Source of the DNA: Panagrolaimus kolymaensis
Taxonomy: Eukaryota; Nematoda; Chromadorea; Rhabditida; Panagrolaimidae
NCBI GenBank assembly: GCA_028622995.1
Contig: JAJQJQ010000036.1
Location: forward strand, 1,984,001-2,048,000
DNA: 64,000 nucleotides
Reading direction: 5' to 3'
Part shown: piece by piece, positions 21,024 through 34,320 of the stretch
Layout of the letters: each line of letters begins with the position of its first letter
Numbering within the stretch: the stretch's first letter is position 1
Notes under the pieces: generated by a model
Database searches by the model: none
The model's input: the letters and a program-made list of their open reading frames with translations, nothing else
Told to the model about the DNA's origin: nothing
Program-made: the position numbers and the translations under genes

Positions 21024-23025
21024 AGTTTATAGATATAATCAAACAAAACCATGTTTAATGGATGTACGAGGAAATATTTTTTTGATTAATGTATGCATAT
21101 TTCGAACCAAGTTTCTGTCATCAAAGTTAAAAAAAAATTTAATATTTTTTTTGTTTTGTTTTCGTTTAATAAAATTATGATGAATATTTTTGTCTCTAAT
21201 AGTTAACAAAAAAAAAGAATACCAAAGTTTAAATATTTTGGTTGTCGTTGTTGACTTAATTATTTTTGTTTATTTCTTTACATAAATATCCAAAGTCATC
21301 ATTCTTTATGCCAACCATGCGCCTAAATTGAATCTTATCCAACCTAGAGTGGCGCCCAAAGAAAAGAGAAAGAAGATATCTCTAATTTCCTTATTTATTT
21401 ACTTGTATTTTAAGCGAAAAAAAAATTCATTTACATTGTTTTTTATTAAGAGAAAAGTTGAGAAAAAAATTTATTCTTTTTTATGATTCACTTATTTTTC
21501 ATTATGAGTTTTTTTTTTTTGGTCCATCTCACGTCAGCGCCGTTACTGCTTTACCTTTTTTTTCTTTCGTTGTCTGGTTTGCCAGACTTTTAACTTTTTT
21601 AACGTAAATTTCTACAGATTTTTAAACGGTTAGCTTGAGCTTCTAAGATTCATTTTTTTTATTCTGTCTTCACGAATATATTCATTAAGATCTGAATATT
21701 AAGAATTAGTAAGATCAGAAAAAAATACCGACTGCATGTCGAGATACATAGTTGTAAAGTTTTTTTTAATACAAAATTTGAGATTTTTTCAAAATGAAAA
21801 ACCATGCTTTTTCGCTGCGCGTTTCAAAAAAACAAAAGAAACTCTTTCCAGCGAGACAACGAAAGAAAAAAAAGGCAAAGCAGTATTTTCTATTGCTTGA
21901 TGCAGACGTGAGAAACCTACCTCTTTATGCGCATCCATCCTCCTCCACTGCTAATAAAATGATTCATTCATCAATCAGTCACTCATTTTATCGTAACTTT
22001 TTTGTTTGTTTGTTATATTTTACGATTATAAAAAAACAAGATTTTCTTCTTTTTTCCTTTCTAACAAAAAATAATGACTCGATGATATTTTATCTGGTTA
22101 CAGTATCTTTGGGTAAAGTATTGCTTACTTTTTAAAATTGTTAAAAAACATCAAAAATGTTTAGAGAAAAAATCTATTTTCACAGATTTTCGCTTTTTTT
22201 AAATTAAAAAAAGGATTTACAAATTTGTTACAAAAAAAATAAAAATTTAATCATTCTATCATTTAATTATTTGTGCTTGTGTTTGTGCATAGTCCGAAAT
22301 ATCTCTCTTCTTTTTTTTTGATCAGAAATCAACGCATTCAATCAATCAAAATTTTATTTTATTTTTCGCGCAAAATAAAAATTTCTATTATTGACCCAAT
22401 AGTGAAAAATGATAATACCTAATTGGATAAAAAGAGTGGAGATCAACACAAAATATAAAATTTAAAAGAGCAAAAGTATACTGATTAAAATTAAAATTGT
22501 TTGTATGTTTTTGCTAATTTTTACGCCTTAAAAATTTTAATAATATTTTTTTTTTCAAATCTTTTCGAAAAAATATGATGTTTTTCTTTGACCACAAAAT
22601 ATACTTCGTCTCCTATTTTAAAATATGTATTTTAAGTTCCGTTTTTTTGACTCATTGGCACCCCTCCCATTTTATCTTTTTTTACCAAAGCATATTTTCT
22701 TTTTTTGTCAAAAAATTTTTTTTATCAAAACTTTGATACTTTTTTGATTCATTGAGAAACGTGAAAAGCACACTTACTTTTTCTGACGTATGCAAGTAAT
22801 GAAAATGAGATCTCCGGTTCATTGTCCAATTTTTTATTTGATGTCATCTTTTTTTTCTTTTTTTCTTAAAAAAGAGATTAGAAACCTTATAATTGGAAAA
22901 TATAGAAAAATGAAAAAGAAAAAATACAAACTATATTAAGAATAGTCACAAAATAAAAAAATAAAATTGTAGTATTTTTTTTTTATAATTTAAATATGAC
23001 AAATAAAATATTCTTTTTATTATTA
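21024..23025. other. Gene-poor AT-rich DNA, left part
   Basis: Long A and T runs, no ORF with protein-like composition. The ORF at 21794-22135 starts with a Lys-rich stretch but shows no domain, splice partner or family similarity and is not called. Confidence 0.45.
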
Positions 23026-23029
23026 TTAT

Positions 23030-23128
23030 TCATCATCATAAATCACCGTTGTACTTCCCAAGTTTCTAAGTATTTTAATAGCCGTCAGAAAACCTTGGTG
23101 AGTACAATGGAAAGTTTTATGTGATGTG
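23030..23128 (+). ncRNA. Candidate microRNA precursor, miR-305/238/239-type seed
   Basis: The plus strand folds into a long hairpin. The 5' arm is 23046-23069 (CCGTTGTACTTCCCAAG then TTTCT) and the 3' arm about 23087-23110 (AGAAAACCTTGGTGAG then TACAATGG). Most positions pair, including wobbles, with a 17-19-nt loop. Below this the stem continues for roughly one more helical turn (CATCATAAA with TTTATGTGATG), as expected for a Drosha substrate. The mature 5p strand would start near 23048 and carry UUGUACU at positions 2-8, the seed of nematode miR-238/239 and insect miR-305. With miR-305 the match extends to UUGUACUUC. The hairpin is seen; the family link is from memory; expression is unproven. 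It lies alone in a 13-kb gene-poor region. Confidence 0.6.
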
Positions 23129-26100
23129 TATGAATCAAAAATTTCGCAATCTTTGAAGCTACAGTAATCCATCCATTAAATATACAATAACAGACAATCG
23201 TATAAAAAAATACCAACAAAAATAAAATAAATTTTTTATACAGTAATTAATAGCCATCAGGAGCAATAAATATCAGGTCCAAAGTTAAATATTCCAAAAT
23301 ATTTTTCAAAGAAGCTCGAAAGTCGTCACCAGCACGCATAAGCAAGAAAAAAGCTCAATGACACGATCTCCAAAAAAATATTGAAAAGATGGAAGCATTT
23401 AAATAAGAGAAGAAAAAAGAAAGAAAGAAAGAAACTAGACTGACTCTGACTGGGAATGAGTAGGCACACCACCACCATCAATGACGAATGTCGAAATAAT
23501 TCGTTTCATTCATCAATAAATGAATCATCAAAAAAAAAAATTGGAAATAAAGCAACGAGAAAAAAAAATGCGATGACTAAAAAGCAAAGCAATGACTATT
23601 CATCTTTTCCCTATTAAACCCATAAATTTTTTTTTACAAAAATATTTACAAAAAAGCAGGCAACGACGGACTATCAGTAGCGAAGGCGAGGAGGAGAAAA
23701 GAAAAAATAGGCATAACAAAAAAAGACCCAAATACATAAAATCAAATCAAAAGTATTAGACTCTTTTCTCTCTCTCTCTTCTCAATGTCAGACTATCCTT
23801 TTTTTTCCCCAGACAGACGACGAATAACGATGATGATGATCAGCGATGGAAAAAAAATGAAAAAAGAAAAAAAAGTAGGGAGGAGAGGCAACTATAACTA
23901 ACTATTACTGGACGACTTTTTTCCTCATATATTTTTTTTATTCATCAGAGAAGAAGTGGTCAGGAAATATTTTTTTGAAGGACAACACAGAAGACAACAA
24001 AACAACACTGATCAGTTTTTAGTTTTTAGACGCTTGCTTCCTGGCAGGCTGGTTGCTGTTATTTTGTTTGGAGGTGGAGAGACGACAAGAAGAAAGAGAA
24101 ACTCTTTTTTGCGTTTTTATTTATGCGCGCCATAGATAGATAGATAGAAAGTTACGCCCCTTTTTGTCGCCCTTTTTTTTAAACTAAAAGAAAAAGAAAA
24201 GAGAACAACGAAGAAAAAAAAGTTTTGAAATCATCGAAACAAAAAAAAAGTGATCGAAAGAAAAACCAAAAACAAGCTGTTGTTGTTTGTTGCTGCTGAT
24301 GCTGCTGGGAAAATAAAAAAGATGACATTTTGGGATTAGTCATCATCGCTCGTAGAAAGTGCAAGAAGGAATAAAAAAATTTTTTGTTGAAAAGAACAAA
24401 GATATTTTACAAAAAAAAATAAAAGATAGTAAACAAATTCAGACAAAATTATGATTACTATCATTTTTTTGGATGCAAATAAGTTTTTTTAATAATCTTA
24501 AGCTTTTAGAATTTAGAAAAAGCAAAAAACAAGCGAAATTATTATACGTCTTAAATGAAAATTGGAAATTGAACCGTAATAACAAAGTCCAGTGCATTTT
24601 CTACGTCAGCTTCTTGCTTTATTTCGACATAACCTTTTCGAAACAAAAAACAAATTTTTTTAAATAAATTTTATTAGTTTTTTTGCCAAGAAAAAAAATG
24701 AGGCTACATTGTGGCACTTCTTAGCGCAAGAAAAAAAACATATTAAAAAAATGAGATACAAAAAATTTGTAAGGACGGATAAGCCCCGTAGTCAAAAATA
24801 TAACTTTTTCAAAAGAAAATTTAAAAACCCGTGTGTTTGAGTTTCAAAACGAAAAAGCAATAAAAAAAATAAATCAGCATCATCATCTCATCATATTTTT
24901 TTTTGACGTAATTTTTTCCTCATTTCTTTACTACCCTTTTTTCTTCTTCTCTGAGTGATGCTGATGCTTAGACTAGACAACGACGGAAAAAAAGTAAAGG
25001 ATTTTAGATAATGAAAAGAAGAAAGAAAAAAATGAAAATGTTTACTGACACTGACACTGACCTTTACCTTTTCTATTTTTTTTAGTTTAAAAAAAAAGAG
25101 AGTCGAAAGAGAAAACAAAAAAACGAAAAAAAAAACTATGAATGAATGGGAAAATGAGAAATAACATTTATAGCAAAAAACGGCAGAAGAAAAAGTTGTT
25201 ATCAAAAAAAAACTAAAGACACGAAAGAGAGAGACATTCTTTCGTTTTCGTTTCTTTATATTTTTTTCTTTCTGAAAGAAAAAAAAAGTCAGAAGAAAAA
25301 AGATAAATATCAATTTGTAGAAAGAAAGAAATAAGAAGAGAAGAGAAGAAGCAAGCGTCAGAAACAACAAAGATTAACACAAAGAAAACATTTTTACATT
25401 TTTGAATGGAAAAAAAGAAAAGACAGAAGAAAAAAAGTTTTATGATGTTTCATGATGATGGCTCGCTCACATTCACCACTGATGGAATTATTATGGTGAT
25501 TGTGATCACAAAAAAAAGCAAGAATAATAATGGACAAAAAAATAAGGAAATTGTAAAAATGATTCATAGTAAAAGAGAGAGGAATGAATGATGGTGTGTA
25601 TTGTTGTTGTTGGTAATACAACAAAGATACACTAATTTTTTTGATGCTAGCGCAGACGATGGTGATGATAGTAATAGTGAATTAAAGTTTTTTTTGATTT
25701 GAATGACTGATTTGGCTGTGGGAAAATAAAATAAGCGAAAATTAAGAAAAGAAGCATTTTTTAGGTACAAACAAGAGTTTTTAGGCGAAAAGCAGGTTGA
25801 AGAAAAAAAAGAGAGAGACTTCAGCAGAGAGAAACTATAGTTTCCGAAAACATAAATTTTAATTTAATTTTTTTAAAGAAAAACGTTACATTCAGATACT
25901 GATACGGTAATTTTAAGATATGTGTTTAAAAAAATTTTGAAAGCTGCTGCACGTTTGCTTTCGTTTATTTAACGACCATCGATCGCACACTAAAAGCAAA
26001 CTTTAAAAAGAATAATCAATGTCCAATATTTGTGTTTTACACTTTTGCACTGATAATCTTTTAAATTTATTTATGCAAATATAAGAAGACATTATTGACC

Positions 26101-29100
26101 TGATTATTTTTCTATCGTCTCTTTTATTTTAGGAGAGATACATTTCTCACCAAAAATCTAACGATGGTGTTTTTATTTTGGCAATTTCCTGAGAGTTTTA
26201 TAAATATATTAAAATATTGCGTTTTTTAGCTTTAAAAAAATAATAAACTAATAAAAATATATTTAAAATTCAACTAAACTCACCTTTTCTTCCACCCAAA
26301 ATGATTCAATTCAATTTCAAATAAATCACACCCATTTTTTTCTTCTTTATTTTTTTATACCCATTAAAAAATCAAACACCTTGCACCTAAAAAGAAATAA
26401 GAACAACAAGAACGAGCTCGTCTTCGTTTAATTTGAATTTGATGAATGAAAAAAGAGTAAAAGAAAAAAAGAATGCAATAAAAAAAATTGAGAGGGTGGA
26501 TGGATTGGGCATCGAAGAACAGCAACAGCAACAAGAAAAATGATGACTGACTTTGAATGTGTTTCAGAAAAAAAAAGATGAATGTTTGATTATATATGTT
26601 TTTCGTTTTTTTTGTTGCTTATATTTATATTTATTTGAAACGACTGATCATAGAGGCTGGACTGGCTGAAGCGGAGGAGGAGTTGGAGAATCAATGTCGT
26701 TGTCGTCGATGACGCAGACTCATCAACTTTTTTTAAAAATATATTTTATTTTATTTTTTTCTTTGCTGTTCAAAAAAAAGCCATTAGAAAAAAAAATGAG
26801 GGAGAGAGAGTTTTTTTTTGTGATTCATTTCTTCTTTTTTTTTATTCATTGTCGCCGAAGAACGATCGCGAAATAAGAAAAAAAGGAACGTATTGGATCA
26901 CATTTTTTCCATTTCCTTCCTCCCTCGCTTCTCTCATTGCTGCAATTTTTTTTTTGCTGCAAAAAACTATTTATTTTTGTGAGAGAAAAAAAAAAAGAGC
27001 AAACTTAAAAAAAAGGATGTCGAAAGAAGGTAGAGTGGGAGAGAGAGAGAGAAAGAAAAGTTCGCTTAAGAGGTGTAGAAAACAAAAAAAATGGATCAAA
27101 ATAAAATCGAATTGGTTTTTTGTTTTGTTTTTGAATTACATTTTTGAATGACCAATTTTATGGGAAATAGGAAACGGAAAAAAATATATATGAGAGAATG
27201 AGTAGTAGTTGACGATGAATGTGAATGTGATTATGCAAATGAAAGTGGATCGATCTGATGAAATAAATAGTCAGAAAGAGAAAAGTTTTTTAACATTTTA
27301 AATAAAAACAGAAGATGTGAGTGGGAAAAAGAAAGAAAAGAAAATGTCAGAAACACGGTACTTGAAGGAATAAAAAAATTTTAATATGTTTAAGTTCGCC
27401 GATAAAAGGTGAAGTTCCCATCGCTCAGAAGAAAAAAAAGATAGAAAATGACAAAATAATTTATGCAAGCAAAATTTCTGACTAATTTTGTTAGCAGAAA
27501 AAAATAGATTGAATAAAACTGTCTAAATTATGGGTTACGGTAGCTTTCAAATAATACCATAAAAAAGCCCTCATTTAAAGAAAAAAGAATGAAATAAAAA
27601 TTTAAAACTTATATATTTTTTTATTTCCATAAATTTTTTTGTACATAGTTTTTTTTACAAAATATTGCGCAACAACATTCTAAAGGATTTCATCATACTT
27701 TTTTTCTTCCAATTCGATAAGGCCAAAGAATGTTGAACCACTAATAAATGAATGCTAGCGCCCCCCATTTTGCGCGACTCTCTTGATTTGCAAATATTTA
27801 TGTTGCTGTCTACTAACAATTGCAGGCAGCTGCAAGCTACCGCCATCAATTGAGGTATGTATTTTTATGTTTCATAACTCAAATCAAAAAACAAAACAAA
27901 ACATAAACGCAAACTCAAATGAGGTTTAGGCAAAGCAAAGTAAAATCCTCGTCCTCTTGTTCAAAGATTATAAAAAAAAACAAGAGAGAAAAAATCAGAT
28001 ACATAAATACGTAAAAAAAATTTGTTTTGCGTGCATGCATTCTTTGATTTTTTTTTCTGCGAGGGTGTTGAAACAAAAATATGTACGTAAGCATTTTTTT
28101 TTCTCTCTTTCGATCGAATCAACATTTTTTCTGTGTCTTTTTTTATTTATTAAATCAGCATTCCTTTTGTTTTTAGAAGGAAAAAAAGAAAAGATAGATA
28201 AAATATTCCAAATATTTTTTATTTTTTTTTCGACGACAAATGTTTTTGATTTATCATAAACAACTTTTTTTTTAAATATTTTAATGGATCGTATAATAAA
28301 TAACATACATTTATTAGTCATGCCGAAAATATGTATGATGACGCAAACAACCAGAAAAAATCGCTGTCTCCAGCATTTTTTTTATTTGATTCATGATAGA
28401 ATGAAAAAAAGAAAGAAGAAAACTTTAAGCTTCTTTTTTTAATTATAAATCAGCAGAAATTTAAAATTAATGATGTTAAAGAAAGGAAAAAAATTTAAGG
28501 AATTTTAAGATAACAGCTTAAAGCATACCGTAATTTCTTTAACAAATAAAAAAAGATGTAAAGCGAACGTGAACAGGAAAATTGTATTTTTTTAAAGAAT
28601 ATTCTAAGATCGAAAAAAACCCAAGCATTTCAATGTCTGAAAAACCCTGTCCATCTTAAATTAAAGTAATAACCGTTTTTTTTTTAAAATTCAACTCAAA
28701 TGAAACAAAAAAATTTTTTTATGATTTCTTCCAAAATTTATAAAAAAAATTAACCCTTTTTTTAAGACTAAAAATATAAGCTTTTTTTAGACAATCCGTG
28801 ATTATTTCCTTTTTTGACCTGCTATGTCATCGGATTTTAGAAAAGCCGCCCATATTTGTATGTAAATGTCAAAGCATCGTAGTTTTTTTTCTTTTAATTT
28901 TGTTATTACGTAAATTTTTACGTAAGCAGCAGCAGCAAAAAAAAACTCTGATTTAATTTTAATAAAAAAAATACGCTACCGTAATCTTAATTCAAAAAAA
29001 TTAAAAATAAATGTTTTTTAAACTCTACCATTTTTTTTTCAAAGTCTCATGACAAAAGTCTTACTTAAAAGCATCTGTAAAAGTAAAAAGCACCTAATTT

Positions 29101-29194
29101 CAACCAACCTCGAGTTCAACAACAACAAACAACAATAATAACTTCCATCCGCTCGCTACCTTTGGCATTTTTAGAAGAAAGAAAAAAAAAGGTA
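23129..29194. other. Gene-poor AT-rich DNA, middle part
   Basis: About 6 kb of poly-A/T tracts and short microsatellites, for example CTCT near 23768, GATA near 24134 and CAT/ATG repeats near 24880 and 23833. ORFs here translate to Lys/Phe/Ser-rich low-complexity peptides on both strands and are not credible genes. It may be regulatory or the flank of the microRNA gene; nothing more is supported. Confidence 0.45.
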
Positions 29195-29363
29195 ATTAAA
29201 GGGACTCTCTCAGCAAGCTAGGAAAATTTTTTCCTTAGAGCGGGTGTTCCTAGCCCGAAAATACATTTTTTCCGTGCAATTTCATTTTCGAAAAGTTTCG
29301 AAAAATAAAACAAAGGGAGCCGCTTTAAGGATTTTCCTAGCTTGCTGAGAGACTCCCTTTAAT
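29195..29363. mobile_element. MITE, 169 bp, with about 33-bp terminal inverted repeats
   Basis: The left end ATTAAAGGGACTCTCTCAGC and then AAGCTAGGAAAAT is mirrored by the right end ATTTTCCTAGCTTGCTGAGA then GACTCCCTTTAAT, with a single mismatch over about 33 bp. Both ends carry TTAA followed inwards by AGGGA, so TTAA is the likely target-site duplication, as in piggyBac-like elements. The interior is too short to code. Assignment to that superfamily is tentative, because typical piggyBac ends read CCC after TTAA. Confidence 0.75.
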
Positions 29364-32300
29364 AATGAGAAAAAGAAGAATAAAACATAAAATAAATGCA
29401 AAACAACAATAATAACATATCCTCCTTATTATATGTACTTTTCTTACCCCAATTTGACGAATAATAAAACAACAACAAAATAATTTAATAAAAAAACAAA
29501 AACATTAATTATTTTCTTTTTTGCTTCCCCAAAATATTAGTGTATATGTATGTATTTTTTTGTCATCCGGAAATTAAGAATAACCACACCTTTTTGAGAA
29601 GAAAAAAAAGACAAATACCGGAATAGGAAAGGCAGAAAAATTATTTGTTTAAATTATATTTTTTGTTTTTTTAGTAGCCAATAATAATTGTTTGCAAGCA
29701 AAAAAAATCAACTAAATTCTGTTCATTGGCGCCGCCAGGTTGCCATTTATTTTTTTGTTACTCCTCAAAAAAAATTTTTAGTTGGCGCCAATGATTCGCT
29801 TTTTAGTGGTGATTTTTTTTCTTTTGGTCGTTGTTTTTTTTAGGATTTTTTGAGGGAATGAAAGTGAATACAATGAATGAAACCAAAAATCAGCGTCAAA
29901 ACTATCATAAAAAGAGGGCAAAAGGTCAAAAAAATATTTGTAAGAATTTCAAAGCGGAAAGGTTTTTAGAAGAAAAAAATTATGGAACAAGAAACAAATT
30001 TTAAAGCTGAAACATTTAGACTTCAAAAAGTTTTCAAAAATCTACATTTATTTTAAAAGGTTATCTTCTCAAAAAAATAAAAATACTATTAAAATTTTCT
30101 AAAAACATAAAAAAATAAGCCTTTTGATTTTTTCCGCCAAAACTAGAAAAAATATTGGAGAGAGAAAAACAAAACAAATCAACAAAACGGAAAAATAATG
30201 CAACAACAAGCCGCATAGAGTATAGTGAAACAAAAAAAAAAGAAAAAGTCATTGATCGGTGATCAAAGAATAATTTGAAAAGAAATCAAAGGAATGAAGG
30301 AAGCAAGAAGCAACAAAAAAAAATGCATAAAGAATTTCGAAAGAGATGATTTTTTTTTTATTTAACAGCAACAGCAACAAGAACGAGGAAAAAAAGAGAG
30401 GAGTGAAAGACCAAAGTACTTTGATGCAAAAAGAAAAAAATCACAAAAAAGAAGTGGACAACGACGACGACGATGGAGGAAAAAAAGAGTATAGGAACCA
30501 AAAGACACGAATATGAAAAAATGGGTTTTTGAACAAAGAGCAAAAAGCAACGAAAAAAATAAAATAAAATGAAAAATGGTTTTATTACCTAAAAAAAGTT
30601 ATTTGAAAAAGAAAAAAATCTTTTTGGAAAATAGGAAAAAAAGAAGAGAGTAAACATCAAAAACAAAACAAAGAATTAAATTTTTTTTTAAAATAATATT
30701 TTTCAAGGTTATTTTTGAGATGGCTTTTTAGACACAGAAAAGAATTGGTTGGTGATGGCTCTTTCGGGGGTCTGTCTAGTACTAATAAAATTATAAAAGA
30801 TTTATGATTTTATGTTTTTGTAAAAAATAAAAATAAACTTACTATCATCTCAAACTATTTCTTTACAGTAAACTTTAAATAAAAAATAGATAAAAGTTAA
30901 ATATTTTTTGGCAAGATTATCAGTCGAAAACTTTTTTTTTTTGAGAAATTTATTAAAAAAACATTAGTTCTCGGTTTTTAAAATTTACGCCACCATAAAA
31001 AAATTTTTTATGGGTTTAATTTACTTAAGCAACATTAAATTTAATTTTTATGAAAGCTCATGCATAACCTTTTTGTAAAAAAAAGTTTCATAACTCCCAT
31101 TATTCACTCACTCTCTTTCCATCACTAAAAAGCCACATCATCATAGCAAAATAAAACATTAACATTTTTTTTTTCGTTCGTGATGTTTCAAAAAAAAGAA
31201 AGATAGCCTTGTCTTTCTTCTTCTTTTTTTCCTTGTCATTGTCGTCGTCTGACAACGAGGCAAAAAGAAAAAAAAAGCAACAAAGCAACGTAAAACAAAA
31301 AAAAAAGAAACGATGACAAATGCTTGCTTTCGTGTGCTGCTTACTTGGTTACGAAATCAAAAGCACATACATATATATATGCGTTTTTTTGTCTTTCATT
31401 TATTTTTCAATTTTTGTTTTAAAAAAATTAAATTCTGAGTATTTAATTTACAAAAAATAAAGAAAAATAAATTTAAAACAGCTGAAAAGAGGAAGTATGA
31501 ATAAAAAAAAACGTAGCTGAACCCATGCGCGAAAAATATAAAAAAATTTAAGTAAAAAAAATACGTAATTTTTTCTTCTTTTTTTCGTTTTATTATTAAA
31601 TTTCTTTTCTTTCAATAAATTATTATATTGAAAGAAAAATATATTATTTTTAGTTTTTCCTTTTTTCCTACTTTTTCTTGATGAATGAAAAAAAAGAGTC
31701 AAAAATAAAATAGTCGTCGGATTTCGTAGTTTTATTTTCTACAGAGGGAGATTAAGGATATATATTTAAAAAAAAGAGATACTTCATGTATCTTATTTTA
31801 TTTTTTTATATTCTTAATCCAGCAAAATAAATAAATCCAAAAAGGGAAAAAAATGAATGATGTAATATTTTTCGTTGACTTTTTTCTATAATTAAATATT
31901 ATTTCTTTGAAAATTTTTACAAATCCACAAAAAGAAAGAGAGAGATTAAAAAATGAAACTATAATTTCATGAAAAATATAAAATAAAATAAAGAAAACAA
32001 AATTTGTTTGAGCATTGAATGAATTATTAAACAACGTTTTTTAATCAAAGAAAAAAAACTCAAGCAACAATAACAGAGCTACACCAGAGTTCAAAATAAA
32101 ATAAAAAATATTTTCTTGTTGTTTACTTTCCATTATTATTATTGTTCCTTCCTTCTATTCTTCTTTGGTTTAATTTGTTCTAAAAAAATTAAGTTCCTTT
32201 TGTTTTTGTTTTTTTGAGCAAAGAAGAAAAAGGAAGGTATTTTTGATTTAGAGTTCGAATTTTAGAGACTTTGCTAGAAAACATTAAAATAATTGAAAAA

Positions 32301-33235
32301 AGATCGATGACGAATTTTTTTTAAACTGCATGAATTTACTTTTGCCCAAAACCTATGACAAAATCAAAAAAAAATTATATCATAAATTTATACCTTTTTT
32401 TTAAATTGATATTCGGCCAATAACTCCATCGATGCTTCACTTTAAGAACAAAATATGAAAATACTTAAAAAAAAAACAGGAAAACAATCAAAGTTTATAA
32501 AAAAATTTAAAATATAAAAGCGTAATTGGACATTTAATCTTTCTTTTTTATTTGTCATTCAAACGTCGCAGAAAAAAAGAAAAAAACGAACACAAAAAAT
32601 GTCATAAATTAAACTTTAATACTTTTTTTTACACCGCCTCAAGTAAAAATGACCTTGTAGTTTTTATTTTAACGATTTATTTTTTTCTACTATAAAATTT
32701 TTTTATTCGATTAAAGGGTGGTCGGTCGTTTGGCGTAATTTTTGATCTTTAAAGCATTAAAGAACTATGTTTGAATGATCTCAAATTTGTTTGAACAAAT
32801 TGAAAAAAGAAAATAATACCGCCTAAGGCGTTTTTGATCATATCAAACTCTTTTTTTTTTTTCAAACAAATTGAATGCGCAAAATTTCTATGTAAAAATA
32901 TTTTATACCTTTTGACTATTGGTTGTGGATCAAAATCGACTTTTCATTTTTGGTCGCTAAATTTTTTTTGCTGAGGAAAAAAAGTAAAATTAAAAATTTG
33001 AATGCCCAAATTAATTCTTTCTTTTTTTTGAAACCTTTCCTTTGCACTTTTCTAAAAAAAAATTCCGATAATTATTAAATTCAATTTCCTTTTTTTTTCA
33101 AACAAAATGATGTGATTTGAAGAAAAAGAAAAAAATTAAGTCTCAATGATTCACTTAAAAAATAAAATGTCAATGAAAAAAACAAACATTCATTCTTTCG
33201 ATGATCTCAAAAACTATTATATATATAAAAAAAGT
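29364..33235. other. Gene-poor AT-rich DNA, right part
   Basis: Continues the low-complexity region. A 17-bp imperfect inverted repeat occurs at 32769-32785/32832-32848 and a 10-bp one (CATTGGCGCC) at about 29725/29787. No coding or RNA gene is supported. Confidence 0.4.
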
Positions 33236-33313
33236 GCGTAGGTTTATTTGATTAAAAACTTTTTAGTTTTATTTTTAAATAAAAAAGTATTAATCAAATA
33301 AAAAAATTTACGC
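33236..33313. repeat. Hairpin-forming inverted repeat, 78 bp
   Basis: GCGTA plus TTTATTTGATTAA on the left pairs with TTAATCAAATAAA plus TACGC on the right, separated by an AT-rich centre that can itself pair. It could be a small degenerate foldback/MITE. Its high AT content makes chance pairing of the centre plausible. Confidence 0.4.
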
Positions 33314-34320
33314 AAGAAAAAAATTGACTTTTATTTTTGCAAGAAAAAAGAATTTGTTTGTGTTCGATCTCGAAAAAACGAAAAAGAAAAAGTGATATAA
33401 CCCGGAACAAAAAGAAAAAAAACATCATTTTCAATTTCAATGAAAAATAAATTTAATTTGAAAGGGAAAAAACTAAATCTAAATTTTTTAGGTAAAAAAA
33501 AGTTATGCTTACCGAAAAGCAAAATGCAAAAAATATTTTTTTAAAGGCTATCAAACTTCGCAGGCGCAAATTCAACCAAAAGTTATTATATTTTCGGCAA
33601 ATACTATTTTTAAAAAAATCATTATAAAAAAATAGCGCTGCAGCAAGGTTTTCTTTTCTGTGACAAAAAAAATTAGAAAATGGGCAAAGGTTAATTAAAA
33701 AGTTTTTCCACACATTTATTTATGTAAACAAGAAAAGAACAACAATCAAAGGCGCAAAACTTTAATGTCAAAAGTCTAGACAAATTAGTTGGTGAACATT
33801 TTTCTCTTTCAAACTATTTTTAAACGCAAAAAAAATTGTTACTTTTTAAAAGTGTTTTCATAAAGCATTTAAAAAATCTCAACAGTTTTATGGACGCAAA
33901 CACACTCGAATTTACATAAATCTTTTCTTCTTTTTTTCGAAATGAAAAACTCTTTGAAAAGACAACTCAAAAATAATTTTTTTTTCCAGCCAGTTTCAAA
34001 CTAAATAGCTGCTTACTTTCATGATAAGATATCCCAAGCTTCGAAACCTCCAACTTAAAATATAAATAAATAATTTCAGAGATCACAAATTTAGTTTCCA
34101 TGACGTAAAGAAAAAAAAAGTGTAAATTAGATTAATCCAAGTGCAAATACATATGAGAAACTAAATGCTTTTTTTAAAATAATTTTATTTTTTTCAGAGT
34201 AAAATACAAAAAAATATTATATAAAAACAAAGAACAAAAATAAAATATATGTGGGATACAAAAAAAAGGAAAGCAAACTTCTTTTTTTTTTTCAAATACA
34301 AAAACAAAAAAGTTTAAACT
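33314..34320. other. AT-rich DNA downstream of the Thr-rich protein gene
   Basis: No gene is supported. The right end is the presumed 3' region of the minus-strand gene that stops at 34321. Confidence 0.4.

Noticed and set aside
21794..22135. 113-aa ORF with a Lys-rich N-terminus
   Set aside because: Composition follows the local A/T runs; no family similarity or promoter signal is seen.
24891..25370. Long Phe/Ser/Lys-rich minus-strand ORF in the gene-poor region
   Set aside because: It is low-complexity translation of A/T tracts, with no domain, splice partner or conserved start.
27655..27849. 64-aa minus-strand ORF in a slightly GC-richer patch
   Set aside because: No recognisable motif; the patch may be an old repeat remnant, but nothing supports coding.
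29725..29796. Short CATTGGCGCC inverted repeat as a mobile element
   Set aside because: The arms are only 10 bp, contain a self-palindromic GGCGCC, and have no supporting boundary or target duplication.
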